A DNA stretch of 14,862 nt from DATEHG01 sp035279705 (lineage in GTDB: Bacteria > Gemmatimonadota > Gemmatimonadetes > Gemmatimonadales > GWC2-71-9): the NCBI GenBank assembly GCA_035279705.1, contig DATEHG010000212.1:1-14862 (forward strand). The letters are read 5' to 3'. The translations under genes were made by a program, and so were the position numbers. Each line of letters begins with the position of its first letter. The first letter of the stretch is position 1. The notes under the pieces are model-generated. The model saw only the letters and a list, made by a program, of their open reading frames with translations. It had not been told where the DNA came from and searched no databases. Shown piece by piece: positions 6,672-13,005 of the stretch.

Positions 6672-6675
6672 CGCA

Positions 6676-7698
6676 TTAGAAATCGAGACGGTAGACCAGG
6701 TTGAGCAGCGCCGAGGTACGCCCGATGAAACCCACCTCGCCCCGGATGGTCCAGCGCTTGTTGAAGTCGAAGTTGCTGCCGATCAGCATGTTCCACGGGG
6801 TCGACGGCGCCTTGTTCAGGCCATAGTTGATGGTGATGTCCCCCGCGTTGCTGTTGAGCAGGTGGTTCACGATCGTATCCACCACGGCCTTCTGCAGCGG
6901 ACCCAGGTTCTGGTACCAGGGCTGATTGGGGACGTCCTCCAGCTTGGTGCGGATCTGGTCCACCGTCGACGGCGGGATGGCGTCGCCAAGCCTGATGGAG
7001 CCGTTGGTCTCGGTGCGGAATTTCTGGTTCATGGCACCGGCCCAGACCTGCAGCCGCTGCGTCCGGCCGATCTTGAAAGCCTTGCCGAGGCGGAGCGAGA
7101 GCACCCGGCCCTGGACGGGCGCATCCAGCTTTTCGAGCTGGGTCCAGCTCCAGTTGATGTCCGCCACCGCGAAGAAGCGCTTGATGCCGAACGCCCCGGT
7201 CAGGCCCAGGCCGCCGTAAATCCCGGACTGGTCGACCGAGCTGGTAAAGCCGATCGGTTCGACCAGCTCGACGGTGGTGTTGGCCTGGGCCTGCCCGCCG
7301 TAGCCATAGAAGTTGAGGAACGGCAGGACCCAGAGATCACCGCGGAAGCTGAGCGAATAGACGGTCGAGGTGTTGCTGCCGAACTTGATGACGTCGATCG
7401 GGACCAGGGGATCGGACCCCGTGCTGAGTCCCAGGTCCGTGATGTCGATGCCCTGGTTCATGTACAGGCCGAAGATGTTCAGCCCGATCGGCTTGGGGAG
7501 GTCGAACCCGCGCTCGATGGCCTTCCGCCCCAGCAGGGGGAAGACGTTGTGGTAGTCCTTGAGGATGCTGTCCCGCTCGGCCTGGGAAAGCATCAGGTCG
7601 GGGTTCTGGGCGCGTGCGGCGATCGGCGTCAGGACAAGCAGTCCTGCGACCGCGAACCGCGGAGAAAGGAGAAAGGAGAAAGGAGAAAGGAGGCGCAT
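6676..7698 (-). CDS. Putative outer-membrane beta-barrel protein with repeat-derived signal-peptide N-region
   Basis: This 340-residue protein has a signal peptide (hydrophobic core FAVAGLLVLTPIAARA, cleavage before Gln31) and a mature part rich in beta strands. The strands are separated by aromatic turns (STVYSLSFRGDLWVLPFLNFYGYGGQ, GIYGGLGLTGAFGIKRFFAVADINWSW, VLSLRLGKAFKI, LQVWAGAMNQKF, NMLIGSNFDFNKRWTIRGEVGFIG). It ends LVYRLDF, with the C-terminal Phe that is the usual outer-membrane barrel assembly signal. I know of no named family with certainty. It is the first gene of a minus-strand pair with the PorT-like barrel. Residues 2-13 (RLLSPFSFLLSP) are encoded by tandem heptads. The nearest GGAG is only a few bases from the ATG, so the start is not secure, but no other in-frame start precedes the hydrophobic core. 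Confidence 0.78.
   Translation of the reverse strand: MRLLSPFSFLLSPRFAVAGLLVLTPIAARAQNPDLMLSQAERDSILKDYHNVFPLLGRKAIERGFDLPKPIGLNIFGLYMNQGIDITDLGLSTGSDPLVPIDVIKFGSNTSTVYSLSFRGDLWVLPFLNFYGYGGQAQANTTVELVEPIGFTSSVDQSGIYGGLGLTGAFGIKRFFAVADINWSWTQLEKLDAPVQGRVLSLRLGKAFKIGRTQRLQVWAGAMNQKFRTETNGSIRLGDAIPPSTVDQIRTKLEDVPNQPWYQNLGPLQKAVVDTIVNHLLNSNAGDITINYGLNKAPSTPWNMLIGSNFDFNKRWTIRGEVGFIGRTSALLNLVYRLDF
7661..7695 (+). repeat. Coding heptad array (GGAGAAA x4 plus GGAGGCG)
   Basis: Four identical units at 7661-7688 and a degenerate fifth at 7689-7695 end exactly at the complement of the ATG (7696-7698). Read on the minus strand they encode the first residues after the initiator Met of the barrel protein, so this array lies inside a gene. 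Confidence 0.9.
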
Positions 7699-7782
7699 GG
7701 CTCCATGGGGCGATGGGTACGGTATGCCGCCGGAAGTTCGTGCGCTCCGGATGGGTCGTCAAGCTGATGTGCGGTGCGAACT

Positions 7783-7908
7783 CCTCATTCTGAAGGTTCC
7801 CGAGCGAAGCGAGGGTGCCCTAAGGATCCATTCGGAGGCAATCGACGCTGGCGAGGTTCCGGCAGGTTCGGCGAGGTCCTTCGGTCGCTTCGCTTCCTCA
7901 GGATGAGG
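7783..7908. repeat. Imperfect terminal-inverted-repeat element (CCTCATTCTGA ... TCAGGATGAGG)
   Basis: The outer ends, 7783-7793 and 7898-7908, are inverted copies with one mismatch. A second inverted motif follows on each side: GCGAAGCGA at 7804-7812 and TCGCTTCGC at 7885-7893. The centre contains AAGGATCC and AGGTCCTT and a partial direct repeat (GCGAGGT at 7851 and 7871). The element is 126 bp with no coding sequence and occupies most of the 7699-7917 gap. Similar CTCATCCTGA-GCGAAGCGA-AAGGATC palindromes are, from memory, widely scattered between genes in many environmental bacteria, so this is likely a REP/MITE-like repeat or a structured RNA end. Confidence 0.68.
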
Positions 7909-7917
7909 TGTCGAGGC

Positions 7918-8604
7918 TTAATCCCCGCCCTCGTCCGTCTTCCGTTCCGCCTCCTGTTCCTTGATTTCCCGCAGCCGGCGCGCCGCGTGCTCCCCCGCGC
8001 TCGTCCCCTTGTGCTCGGCGGAATAGCGGGCCAGTTCGACCTTGAGCCGGTCGGTGCGCCGCAGGCGCTGATACAGATCAATGAGACGATTGGCGACGGT
8101 ATTGGCCACTTTCGGCGGCAGCTCCCGGCGGCGCAGTTCCAGGTACACCTGCTCGGCTTCCTCCGGCCGGTCCTGCTGGACCAGGAGGGCGGCGAGCCGG
8201 AGGCCGGCTTCATGCAAGTCGGGGTGCCGCAACCACCGGTCGTGCAGCGCCTCCTCGGCTTCGGCCAGCTTGCCCTGGATGATCAGCGCTTCCTCCGAGG
8301 AGAAGCCGGGATCCGGCGGCAGATTCCCGGCGCCGAGCACGGTGTCGCCGAAGATCTTGGCGGCGCCGCCGGCGCCGCGTTCGATCAGCCGGGACATGCC
8401 ATAGATGATGAGGGCGTTCCCAGGGAGGAGCAGGAGGACCAGCACGAGGGCGTTGTACTTCCCGGCGCCGTACCAGTAGAACTCCGCGATGCACAGGAAG
8501 AGGAACAGCGGCCCGCCGAGCATGAGCAGGACGCGGAGGGAATGGACCGATTCGCCCAGGTGTTTGGGGCCGTCGGGGTTCCGGCGGGAGGGGTCAGGAA
8601 TCAT
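7918..8604 (-). CDS. Membrane protein with two TM helices and TPR-like repeats
   Basis: This 228-residue protein has transmembrane helices at about 23-42 and 51-70. A cytosolic or periplasmic part then carries TPR-like helix pairs (EALIIQGKLAEAEEALHDRWLRHPD, AGLRLAALLVQQDRPEEAEQVYLELRRRE, ANTVANRLIDLYQRLRRTDRL; about 104-192), ending in a charged helix (205-224). TPRs mediate protein-protein contacts. I start at the ATG complementary to 8602-8604, preceded by GAGAGG four bases away. It overlaps the 3' end of the upstream gene by 11 bases. The frame is open further upstream, but that part is translated from the other gene and is low complexity. The overlap suggests the two proteins are made together and may form a complex. 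Confidence 0.82.
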   Translation of the reverse strand: MIPDPSRRNPDGPKHLGESVHSLRVLLMLGGPLFLFLCIAEFYWYGAGKYNALVLVLLLLPGNALIIYGMSRLIERGAGGAAKIFGDTVLGAGNLPPDPGFSSEEALIIQGKLAEAEEALHDRWLRHPDLHEAGLRLAALLVQQDRPEEAEQVYLELRRRELPPKVANTVANRLIDLYQRLRRTDRLKVELARYSAEHKGTSAGEHAARRLREIKEQEAERKTDEGGD

Positions 8605-9262
8605 CGAACCTCTCGGGCTCGTCCCACTGCGCGGTAAGTTCGGAAACGTCGAGGATGAACAGCTTGCGCTCGGTCGGTCCGCCTGCCGTACCCGGGGCGC
8701 CGCGCGAGGAGCCGGGACTCGTCTCGGAAAGTCTGTAGGCCGAGCGCTCTCCTCCGGGTTGCCTGACCAGGATCGCCATCTGTTCCGCCTCGGCACGGCC
8801 GGCTGATTCCATGAGGCGAACGAGGTGATCCATTGCCGGGATCGCGGCCGGTGAGTCTGCCAGGATTATCCGCAACGCAGCCGCCAACTCCGTCGGCGTG
8901 GGGTATCTGTTCACCGGGATCCAGTCGGTCTCCCCGGCGAACTTCATGCGCTCGGGCCCAGCGCCCCCCGGAAATAGTGTCGAAAGTGTCCTGACAAGCA
9001 GCCAGATGGCGAGGACGCCGCCGCCGACCATCAACAGCTGAAATCCGACGCTCCTTGCCTCGGCCACTAATGCGTCGCGCCACCCGGCTGGCCGCTCGAA
9101 GCTGAATTGGATGGCGATCATGACGGCAGGGCCACCCACGATGATTCCCAACTCGAGAAGGAATTCACCCAGCGGGACACCGGACCCACTCTTGCCGGTG
9201 AGCGCATTGGTCGGCGCGGCGCCGGGAGCATGGGCGGGGAGGTGGCTCTGGCCAGAGGGCAT
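8594..9262 (-). CDS. Two-helix membrane protein, function unknown
   Basis: This 222-residue protein has hydrophobic helices at about 31-53 and 72-95. A soluble C-terminal region of about 125 residues follows, starting ETDWIPVNRYPTPTELAAALRIILAD and including a helix MDHLVRLMESAGRAEAEQMAIL, then a strand-like VRQPGGERSAYRL and a Ser/Gly-rich linker, ending in an acidic tail. I recognise no family. The ATG at 9260-9262 (complement) has AGGA about eight bases upstream. It is divergent from the Cdd1-like gene, with only 23 bases between the two start codons, and overlaps the TPR gene downstream by 11 bases, so the two form a transcription unit. Base composition matches the neighbours. Confidence 0.75.
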   Translation of the reverse strand: MPSGQSHLPAHAPGAAPTNALTGKSGSGVPLGEFLLELGIIVGGPAVMIAIQFSFERPAGWRDALVAEARSVGFQLLMVGGGVLAIWLLVRTLSTLFPGGAGPERMKFAGETDWIPVNRYPTPTELAAALRIILADSPAAIPAMDHLVRLMESAGRAEAEQMAILVRQPGGERSAYRLSETSPGSSRGAPGTAGGPTERKLFILDVSELTAQWDEPERFDDS

Positions 9263-9272
9263 GTCTTGATCC

Positions 9273-9280
9273 TACCTTTG
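9273..9280 (+). promoter_or_regulatory. Possible -7 box (TAnnTTTG type) for a leaderless Cdd1-like transcript
   Basis: TACCTTTG lies five bases before the ATG at 9286, and no Shine-Dalgarno sequence is present. The match is to the Bacteroidota-type -7 consensus TAnnTTTG; the upstream TTTG element at about -33 is not clear. If used, transcription would start at or next to the ATG. Confidence 0.4.
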
Positions 9281-9285
9281 CCGCC

Positions 9286-9597
9286 ATGACCAAGCCAGCC
9301 CGGCGCCGGCGCGCCCCAGCCTCCGATGCCCTCCAGGCGTCCCGCAAGGATCTGCAGACATTGTCGGGCGTCGGCCCCTCGATCGCCGACGACCTCATTT
9401 CACTCGGCATCAGGCGCCGGGAACAGCTCCGGGGCAAGGACGCGATCGCGCTCTACCGCCGCCTGTGCCGCAAGACCGGGACCCGCCAGGATCCCTGCGT
9501 GTTGGATGTCTTCGCCTGCGCGATCTGGCATGCGGAGAATCCCGATGCCCGCCAGCGGAAGTGGTGGTTGTGGAGCAGAGCTCGCCTCAAGGACTGA
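9286..9597 (+). CDS. Cdd1-type helix-hairpin-helix protein (pathogenicity locus / mitomycin-resistance family)
   Basis: This 103-residue protein has a basic, Ala-rich N-terminus (MTKPARRRRA), then a helix-hairpin-helix at about 22-50 (LQTLSGVGPSIADDLISLGI with the GVG hairpin), and the Cdd1 signature TGTRQDPCVLDVFACAI at 64-80. It matches the PF11731 (Cdd1) family, whose members are annotated as mitomycin-resistance or pathogenicity-locus proteins. HhH motifs bind DNA backbone non-specifically, so a DNA-related role is likely, but the family is not well characterised. Length is usual for the family. It has no Shine-Dalgarno sequence. It converges on the remnant amidohydrolase tail at 9706 and ends just before a long hairpin. 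Confidence 0.87.
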   Translation: MTKPARRRRAPASDALQASRKDLQTLSGVGPSIADDLISLGIRRREQLRGKDAIALYRRLCRKTGTRQDPCVLDVFACAIWHAENPDARQRKWWLWSRARLKD

Positions 9598-9612
9598 AAC
9601 AGCGTAGATAGA

Positions 9613-9689
9613 AGAAAGGAGATAGGAGATAGGAGATAGGAACTCCGCATCATATGCAGTTCCCATCTCCTATCTCCTATCTACTTTCT
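9613..9689. terminator. Long hairpin with polypurine heptad arms, GGAACT/AGTTCC core
   Basis: The left arm 9613-9644 and right arm 9658-9689 pair over 32 bases with two mismatches and a 13-base loop. The arms consist of AGATAGG heptads and their complement. One of the mismatches becomes G-U on the minus-strand RNA. A T-rich stretch follows on the plus strand (9691-9710). It probably terminates the Cdd1-like gene, and originally the remnant amidohydrolase on the other strand. No gene is visible in the remainder of the 9598-9825 gap apart from the remnant tail. Confidence 0.62.
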
Positions 9690-9763
9690 CCGCTTTTCTG
9701 CTTTTCTATTTCTCTCCGGCGGGGTCCCGGTTCCACCACCACGGCGCCGGCAGCTTGCGCTGC
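9661..9763. repeat. 103-bp direct repeat, copy 1
   Basis: Identical to 14358-14460 except for one base (A at 9683, G at 14380). It spans the right arm of the hairpin, the TAG stop and the last 17 codons of an amidohydrolase read on the minus strand. Identity stops abruptly at 9763/9764 and at 9660/9661. Confidence 0.95.
9706..9763 (-). pseudogene. Amidohydrolase C-terminal remnant
   Basis: Read on the minus strand, these bases encode the tail QRKLPAPWWWNRDPAGEK followed by TAG, identical to the end of the amidohydrolase at 14403. Nothing upstream of it (beyond 9763 on the plus-strand numbering) resembles an amidohydrolase; the frame runs into the antisense of the kinase gene. I infer that a second amidohydrolase copy once lay here, or that this tail was copied here by recombination or gene conversion. 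The frame remains open (PVPVQ and further upstream) only because GC-rich antisense sequence rarely has stops. Confidence 0.8.
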
Positions 9764-9825
9764 ACTGGTACGGGCGGCATGATAGGCCACCCCATTCCGA
9801 CGGAATCCCGCTGCAAGATGAGCAG

Positions 9826-12800
9826 TTGGAGGCGTTCCGGGCCGCCGTAGCCGGCCGGTTCCGCGTCGGGCGCGAGCTCGGGCGGGGAGGGATGGCAACG
9901 GTCTTCCGTGCTGAAGACCTGAAGAACCACCGATCGGTTGCCCTCAAGCTGCTGCGCCGGGAGGTTGCACTCGCGGTCGGTCCCGCCCGGTTCCGCCAGG
10001 AAATCGAAGTCGTCGCTCCCCTGCATCATCCCCACATCCTGCCGCTGTACGACTCCGAAGAACTGCTGGTCGAGCACCCGGGCTTCGGCGAAGGGCCCCG
10101 CACGTTCCTGTACTACATCATGCCGATCGTCGAGGGCGGCACACTGCAGGACCGCCTGGTCAACGGGCCTCCGCCGGGAATTCCCGAGGTGCTGGCACTG
10201 GGTCGGCAGGTGGCGAGCGGCCTCGGCTACGCCCACGCCCAGGGGCTGGTGCATCGCGATATCAAGCCCGCCAATCTCCTGCTTTCGACCGGTCATGTGT
10301 TCATCGGCGATTTCGGCATCGCCCGGATGCTGCGCCAGGCGGTGACGACGGCTGAGCATCTGACCGATACCAATATGGCGGTCGGGACGCCAGCCTACAT
10401 GGCGCCCGAGCAGATTCACGGCGGCGCGGACATCGATGGCCGTGCCGACCAGTATTCGCTGGCCTGCGTGCTGTTCGAGATGCTGGTGGGGCGTCTCCCC
10501 TCCGCCGTGGCCCACGGATCGGATACCCTGCTGCATACGATGCGCAAAGCGCACCCGGAACTGCCCGGCTCTGCGGCCCACGCCATTCTCCGAGCCCTGT
10601 CGGAGAATCGCGACCATCGCTTCGAGTCCATGGCCGCCTTTGCTACCGCACTCGAATCGCAACTGGTCATCCGCCCCGCCGATCTGGTCCCGGCCTTTCT
10701 CAGGCGGGCGCCAGCCTGGGTCAGGTGGACGGCCGGGGTTGGTGGGGTGGCCGCCGGCGTGACCGCCGCCTGGCTGCTGGTGCTGCCCGGAGCGAATTCC
10801 TGCCCCTCGGTGGCAGCTGCAGACACGACCCGGTACGCCGTCTTTCCCTTCGCCTACCAGACCGGCGTGCCCCGCGTCGGCGAGGAACAGCTGCTGGCCG
10901 ATGGCATCTCGCGCTGGGGCGGAGTGGAGGCGGTGGACCAGTTCCAGCTGCGCGAGGCGCTAGCCCGGAGCGGCCAGGACCTGGAGCGCCTGGCGGCAGC
11001 CCGCGAGCTGGCCTGCAAGATCGGTGTCCGGCGTTTCATCCTTGGCAACGTCGGTGCCGCCGCGAGCGGCGACTCGCTGCGGATCTTCGCCCGCCTCTAT
11101 GACCTCGGCCCCGGCGAGGCGCCGCTGAGCCGGGCCAGCCTCCGCGTCGCCGCCTCGATGGGTGGAGCCGACTCGCTGTTCGGAGCCTTGGCCGACTCGC
11201 TGTTGTTCCGCAGCAATCCACCGCCGGGAGGAGTGGCGCGGGCGGGAACGCGGCTGCTTCCCGCGCGCCAGGCCTTCGACTCCGGCCAGCGCGCGCTGGT
11301 GGCGTGGAATCTTGCCGCGGCCGACTCGGCCTTCCGAGTGGCAGTTGTGCTCGACGCCAGGTACCCCGCCGCCAATCTCTGGCTGGCACTGGTCCGGATC
11401 TGGCGGGGGCGCGAGCCGGCGCTCTGGTTTCCGGCGGCGCAGCAGGCCGCGGCTGGTTCTGCCGAGCTCCCGTCCTCCGATTCGCTGATGGCGCAGGCGG
11501 CGCTGGCCATGGGCAGTGGCGAACTCCAGCGCGCCTGCCCCCTGTGGCGCGCCGTGACCGGGGCCGAACCGCGCCGCTTCGCGGCGTGGTACGGGCTGAG
11601 CGACTGCCTCCGGGCGGACTCCATCGTGGTGCGGGACGCCGCGAGTCCAAGCGGCTGGCGTTTCCGCTCGAGCTATCATGAGGCGCAGCGGGCCTACCTG
11701 CAGGCCATCCGGCTGCTGCCGTCGATCCTGGCTGCGCCGGGGAACGATGTGGCCACGCTGTCGGACAACCTCCTTTACCTGGCCGACAACCGGCATCGGA
11801 AGGGGCAGGCCGCCCGGCCCGACACGGGCAGCTTCGTGGCCGCGCCGTGGTGGCGGGGCGATACTCTCGTGTTCATTCCGTACCTGCGCTCGATCGGGAC
11901 GGAGGTACTCGGTCCACCCGGCCCCCAGAATGAGGAGGCCATTCGCCGGCAACGGCTGCTGCTGGACACGCTTGCCCTGACTTGGGCCACAGAGGCGCCC
12001 ACCAGCGTCGAGGCACGGCTCGCCTTGGTCGAGGCGATGGCCCTCGCCATCGATCCGGCGGCGATCGATTCCGCCCGCGGGGCCCGGCGCCTGGCGCATG
12101 CGCCCGAACAGGTGGTGAGGGTCATCGACGCCGAGGTCCGCACACTCCTGCAGTTCGGCGTGCCCGACCGGACCGACTTTCTCGACCGGGCGCGGAGCCT
12201 TGCCGACTCGGTCATCGGCAGCGCGGCGCTGCGCGCGGCCGCGGATCCCACCGTCCTCACCACGCTGGCCGCGCTTACCGGCCGGGCCCGGTTCGCGGCG
12301 GAGGCGGCGCGGCGATCGGCTGCCGAGCCTGACTGGGATCTGCCCAAGCCGTTGCTGGAAGCGGCGCCGGGGCTGCTGATGTACGCCGCCATGGGTGGCC
12401 CCGCCGACAGCATCCGCACGCTCTGGCGCCTCACCGCGAGTGCCATTCAGCAGGCGCTGCCACCGGATCGGCGGCAAGAGCGCGTCATGGAGGATCTGGG
12501 CCGGCCGGTCACGCTGGCCTTTCCGGCCGAGACCCTTCCGTCGCTGGCCGAATTGAGAGGAATGGGAGACTGGCTGCTGACACTGCAGGCTGATTTTGCC
12601 CGGGGCAATCGCGACGCGGTGCAGCGCTGGGCCGATTCCACCTCACGGATTACACCGGCCAAGCTCCGGACATTCGACACCACCTGGCCGGTGGCCGGGC
12701 TGCTGCTCGCCGCCGGCGATTCCACCTATTCGATGGCACAGCTCGATGCCAACCTGGCCAGCCTCCGGTTCCGGCCCTTCGGCAGTTTCGGCAACCCAGT

Positions 12801-12969
12801 GGAGGTGGCCACGCTGGTCCGGACAATGATCCTGCGTGCCGAGGTGGCGCACCGGACCGGTGATCCAGGCCAGGCGCGGCGCTGGTCCCGCGCCGTGCTG
12901 GCGCTCTGGGGCGGAGCGGACCGAACCTTTCAGCCCGAGTTGGAATGGATGCGCGCCGAGGCGCAATGA
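9826..12969 (+). CDS. PknB-type Ser/Thr protein kinase with TM helix and C-terminal helical repeat region
   Basis: This protein has up to 1047 residues. The kinase domain spans about 10-280: glycine loop GRGGMATVF (19-27), Lys41 in ALKLL, Glu59, HRDIKPAN (143-150), DFGIAR (162-167), GTPAYMAPEQ (187-196). All catalytic residues are present, so it should be active. A transmembrane helix follows at about 300-320. The rest, about 720 residues, starts with a TolB-like segment (YAVFPFAYQTGV) and continues as alpha-helical, TPR-like repeats, probably outside the cytoplasm. This architecture is common in Gemmatimonadota. The start is a problem: no ATG or GTG in the frame precedes the glycine loop, and the TTG at 9826 is my choice by default (CTG at 9811 is the alternative). 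The duplicated amidohydrolase tail ends 63 bases upstream, so the 5' end may have been altered. The substrate is unknown. Confidence 0.93.
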   Translation: MEAFRAAVAGRFRVGRELGRGGMATVFRAEDLKNHRSVALKLLRREVALAVGPARFRQEIEVVAPLHHPHILPLYDSEELLVEHPGFGEGPRTFLYYIMPIVEGGTLQDRLVNGPPPGIPEVLALGRQVASGLGYAHAQGLVHRDIKPANLLLSTGHVFIGDFGIARMLRQAVTTAEHLTDTNMAVGTPAYMAPEQIHGGADIDGRADQYSLACVLFEMLVGRLPSAVAHGSDTLLHTMRKAHPELPGSAAHAILRALSENRDHRFESMAAFATALESQLVIRPADLVPAFLRRAPAWVRWTAGVGGVAAGVTAAWLLVLPGANSCPSVAAADTTRYAVFPFAYQTGVPRVGEEQLLADGISRWGGVEAVDQFQLREALARSGQDLERLAAARELACKIGVRRFILGNVGAAASGDSLRIFARLYDLGPGEAPLSRASLRVAASMGGADSLFGALADSLLFRSNPPPGGVARAGTRLLPARQAFDSGQRALVAWNLAAADSAFRVAVVLDARYPAANLWLALVRIWRGREPALWFPAAQQAAAGSAELPSSDSLMAQAALAMGSGELQRACPLWRAVTGAEPRRFAAWYGLSDCLRADSIVVRDAASPSGWRFRSSYHEAQRAYLQAIRLLPSILAAPGNDVATLSDNLLYLADNRHRKGQAARPDTGSFVAAPWWRGDTLVFIPYLRSIGTEVLGPPGPQNEEAIRRQRLLLDTLALTWATEAPTSVEARLALVEAMALAIDPAAIDSARGARRLAHAPEQVVRVIDAEVRTLLQFGVPDRTDFLDRARSLADSVIGSAALRAAADPTVLTTLAALTGRARFAAEAARRSAAEPDWDLPKPLLEAAPGLLMYAAMGGPADSIRTLWRLTASAIQQALPPDRRQERVMEDLGRPVTLAFPAETLPSLAELRGMGDWLLTLQADFARGNRDAVQRWADSTSRITPAKLRTFDTTWPVAGLLLAAGDSTYSMAQLDANLASLRFRPFGSFGNPVEVATLVRTMILRAEVAHRTGDPGQARRWSRAVLALWGGADRTFQPELEWMRAEAQ

Positions 12970-13005
12970 TGCAGCAGGCAGCGGAACCCACCACGGGAGG
13001 ACCCC

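Noticed and set aside
6862..7767. A 301-residue plus-strand frame across the barrel gene
   Set aside because: It is rich in Asp/Val/Gly without motifs and is antisense to a gene with a clear signal peptide and terminal Phe.
9706..10662. A 318-residue minus-strand gene ending in the amidohydrolase tail
   Set aside because: Only its last 17-18 codons resemble the amidohydrolase. The remainder is antisense to the kinase catalytic domain.
10960..12477. A 505-residue open frame on the minus strand across the kinase gene
   Set aside because: It is antisense to the kinase C-terminal region, is full of Arg/Pro/Gly without domain features, and results from the scarcity of stops in GC-rich sequence.
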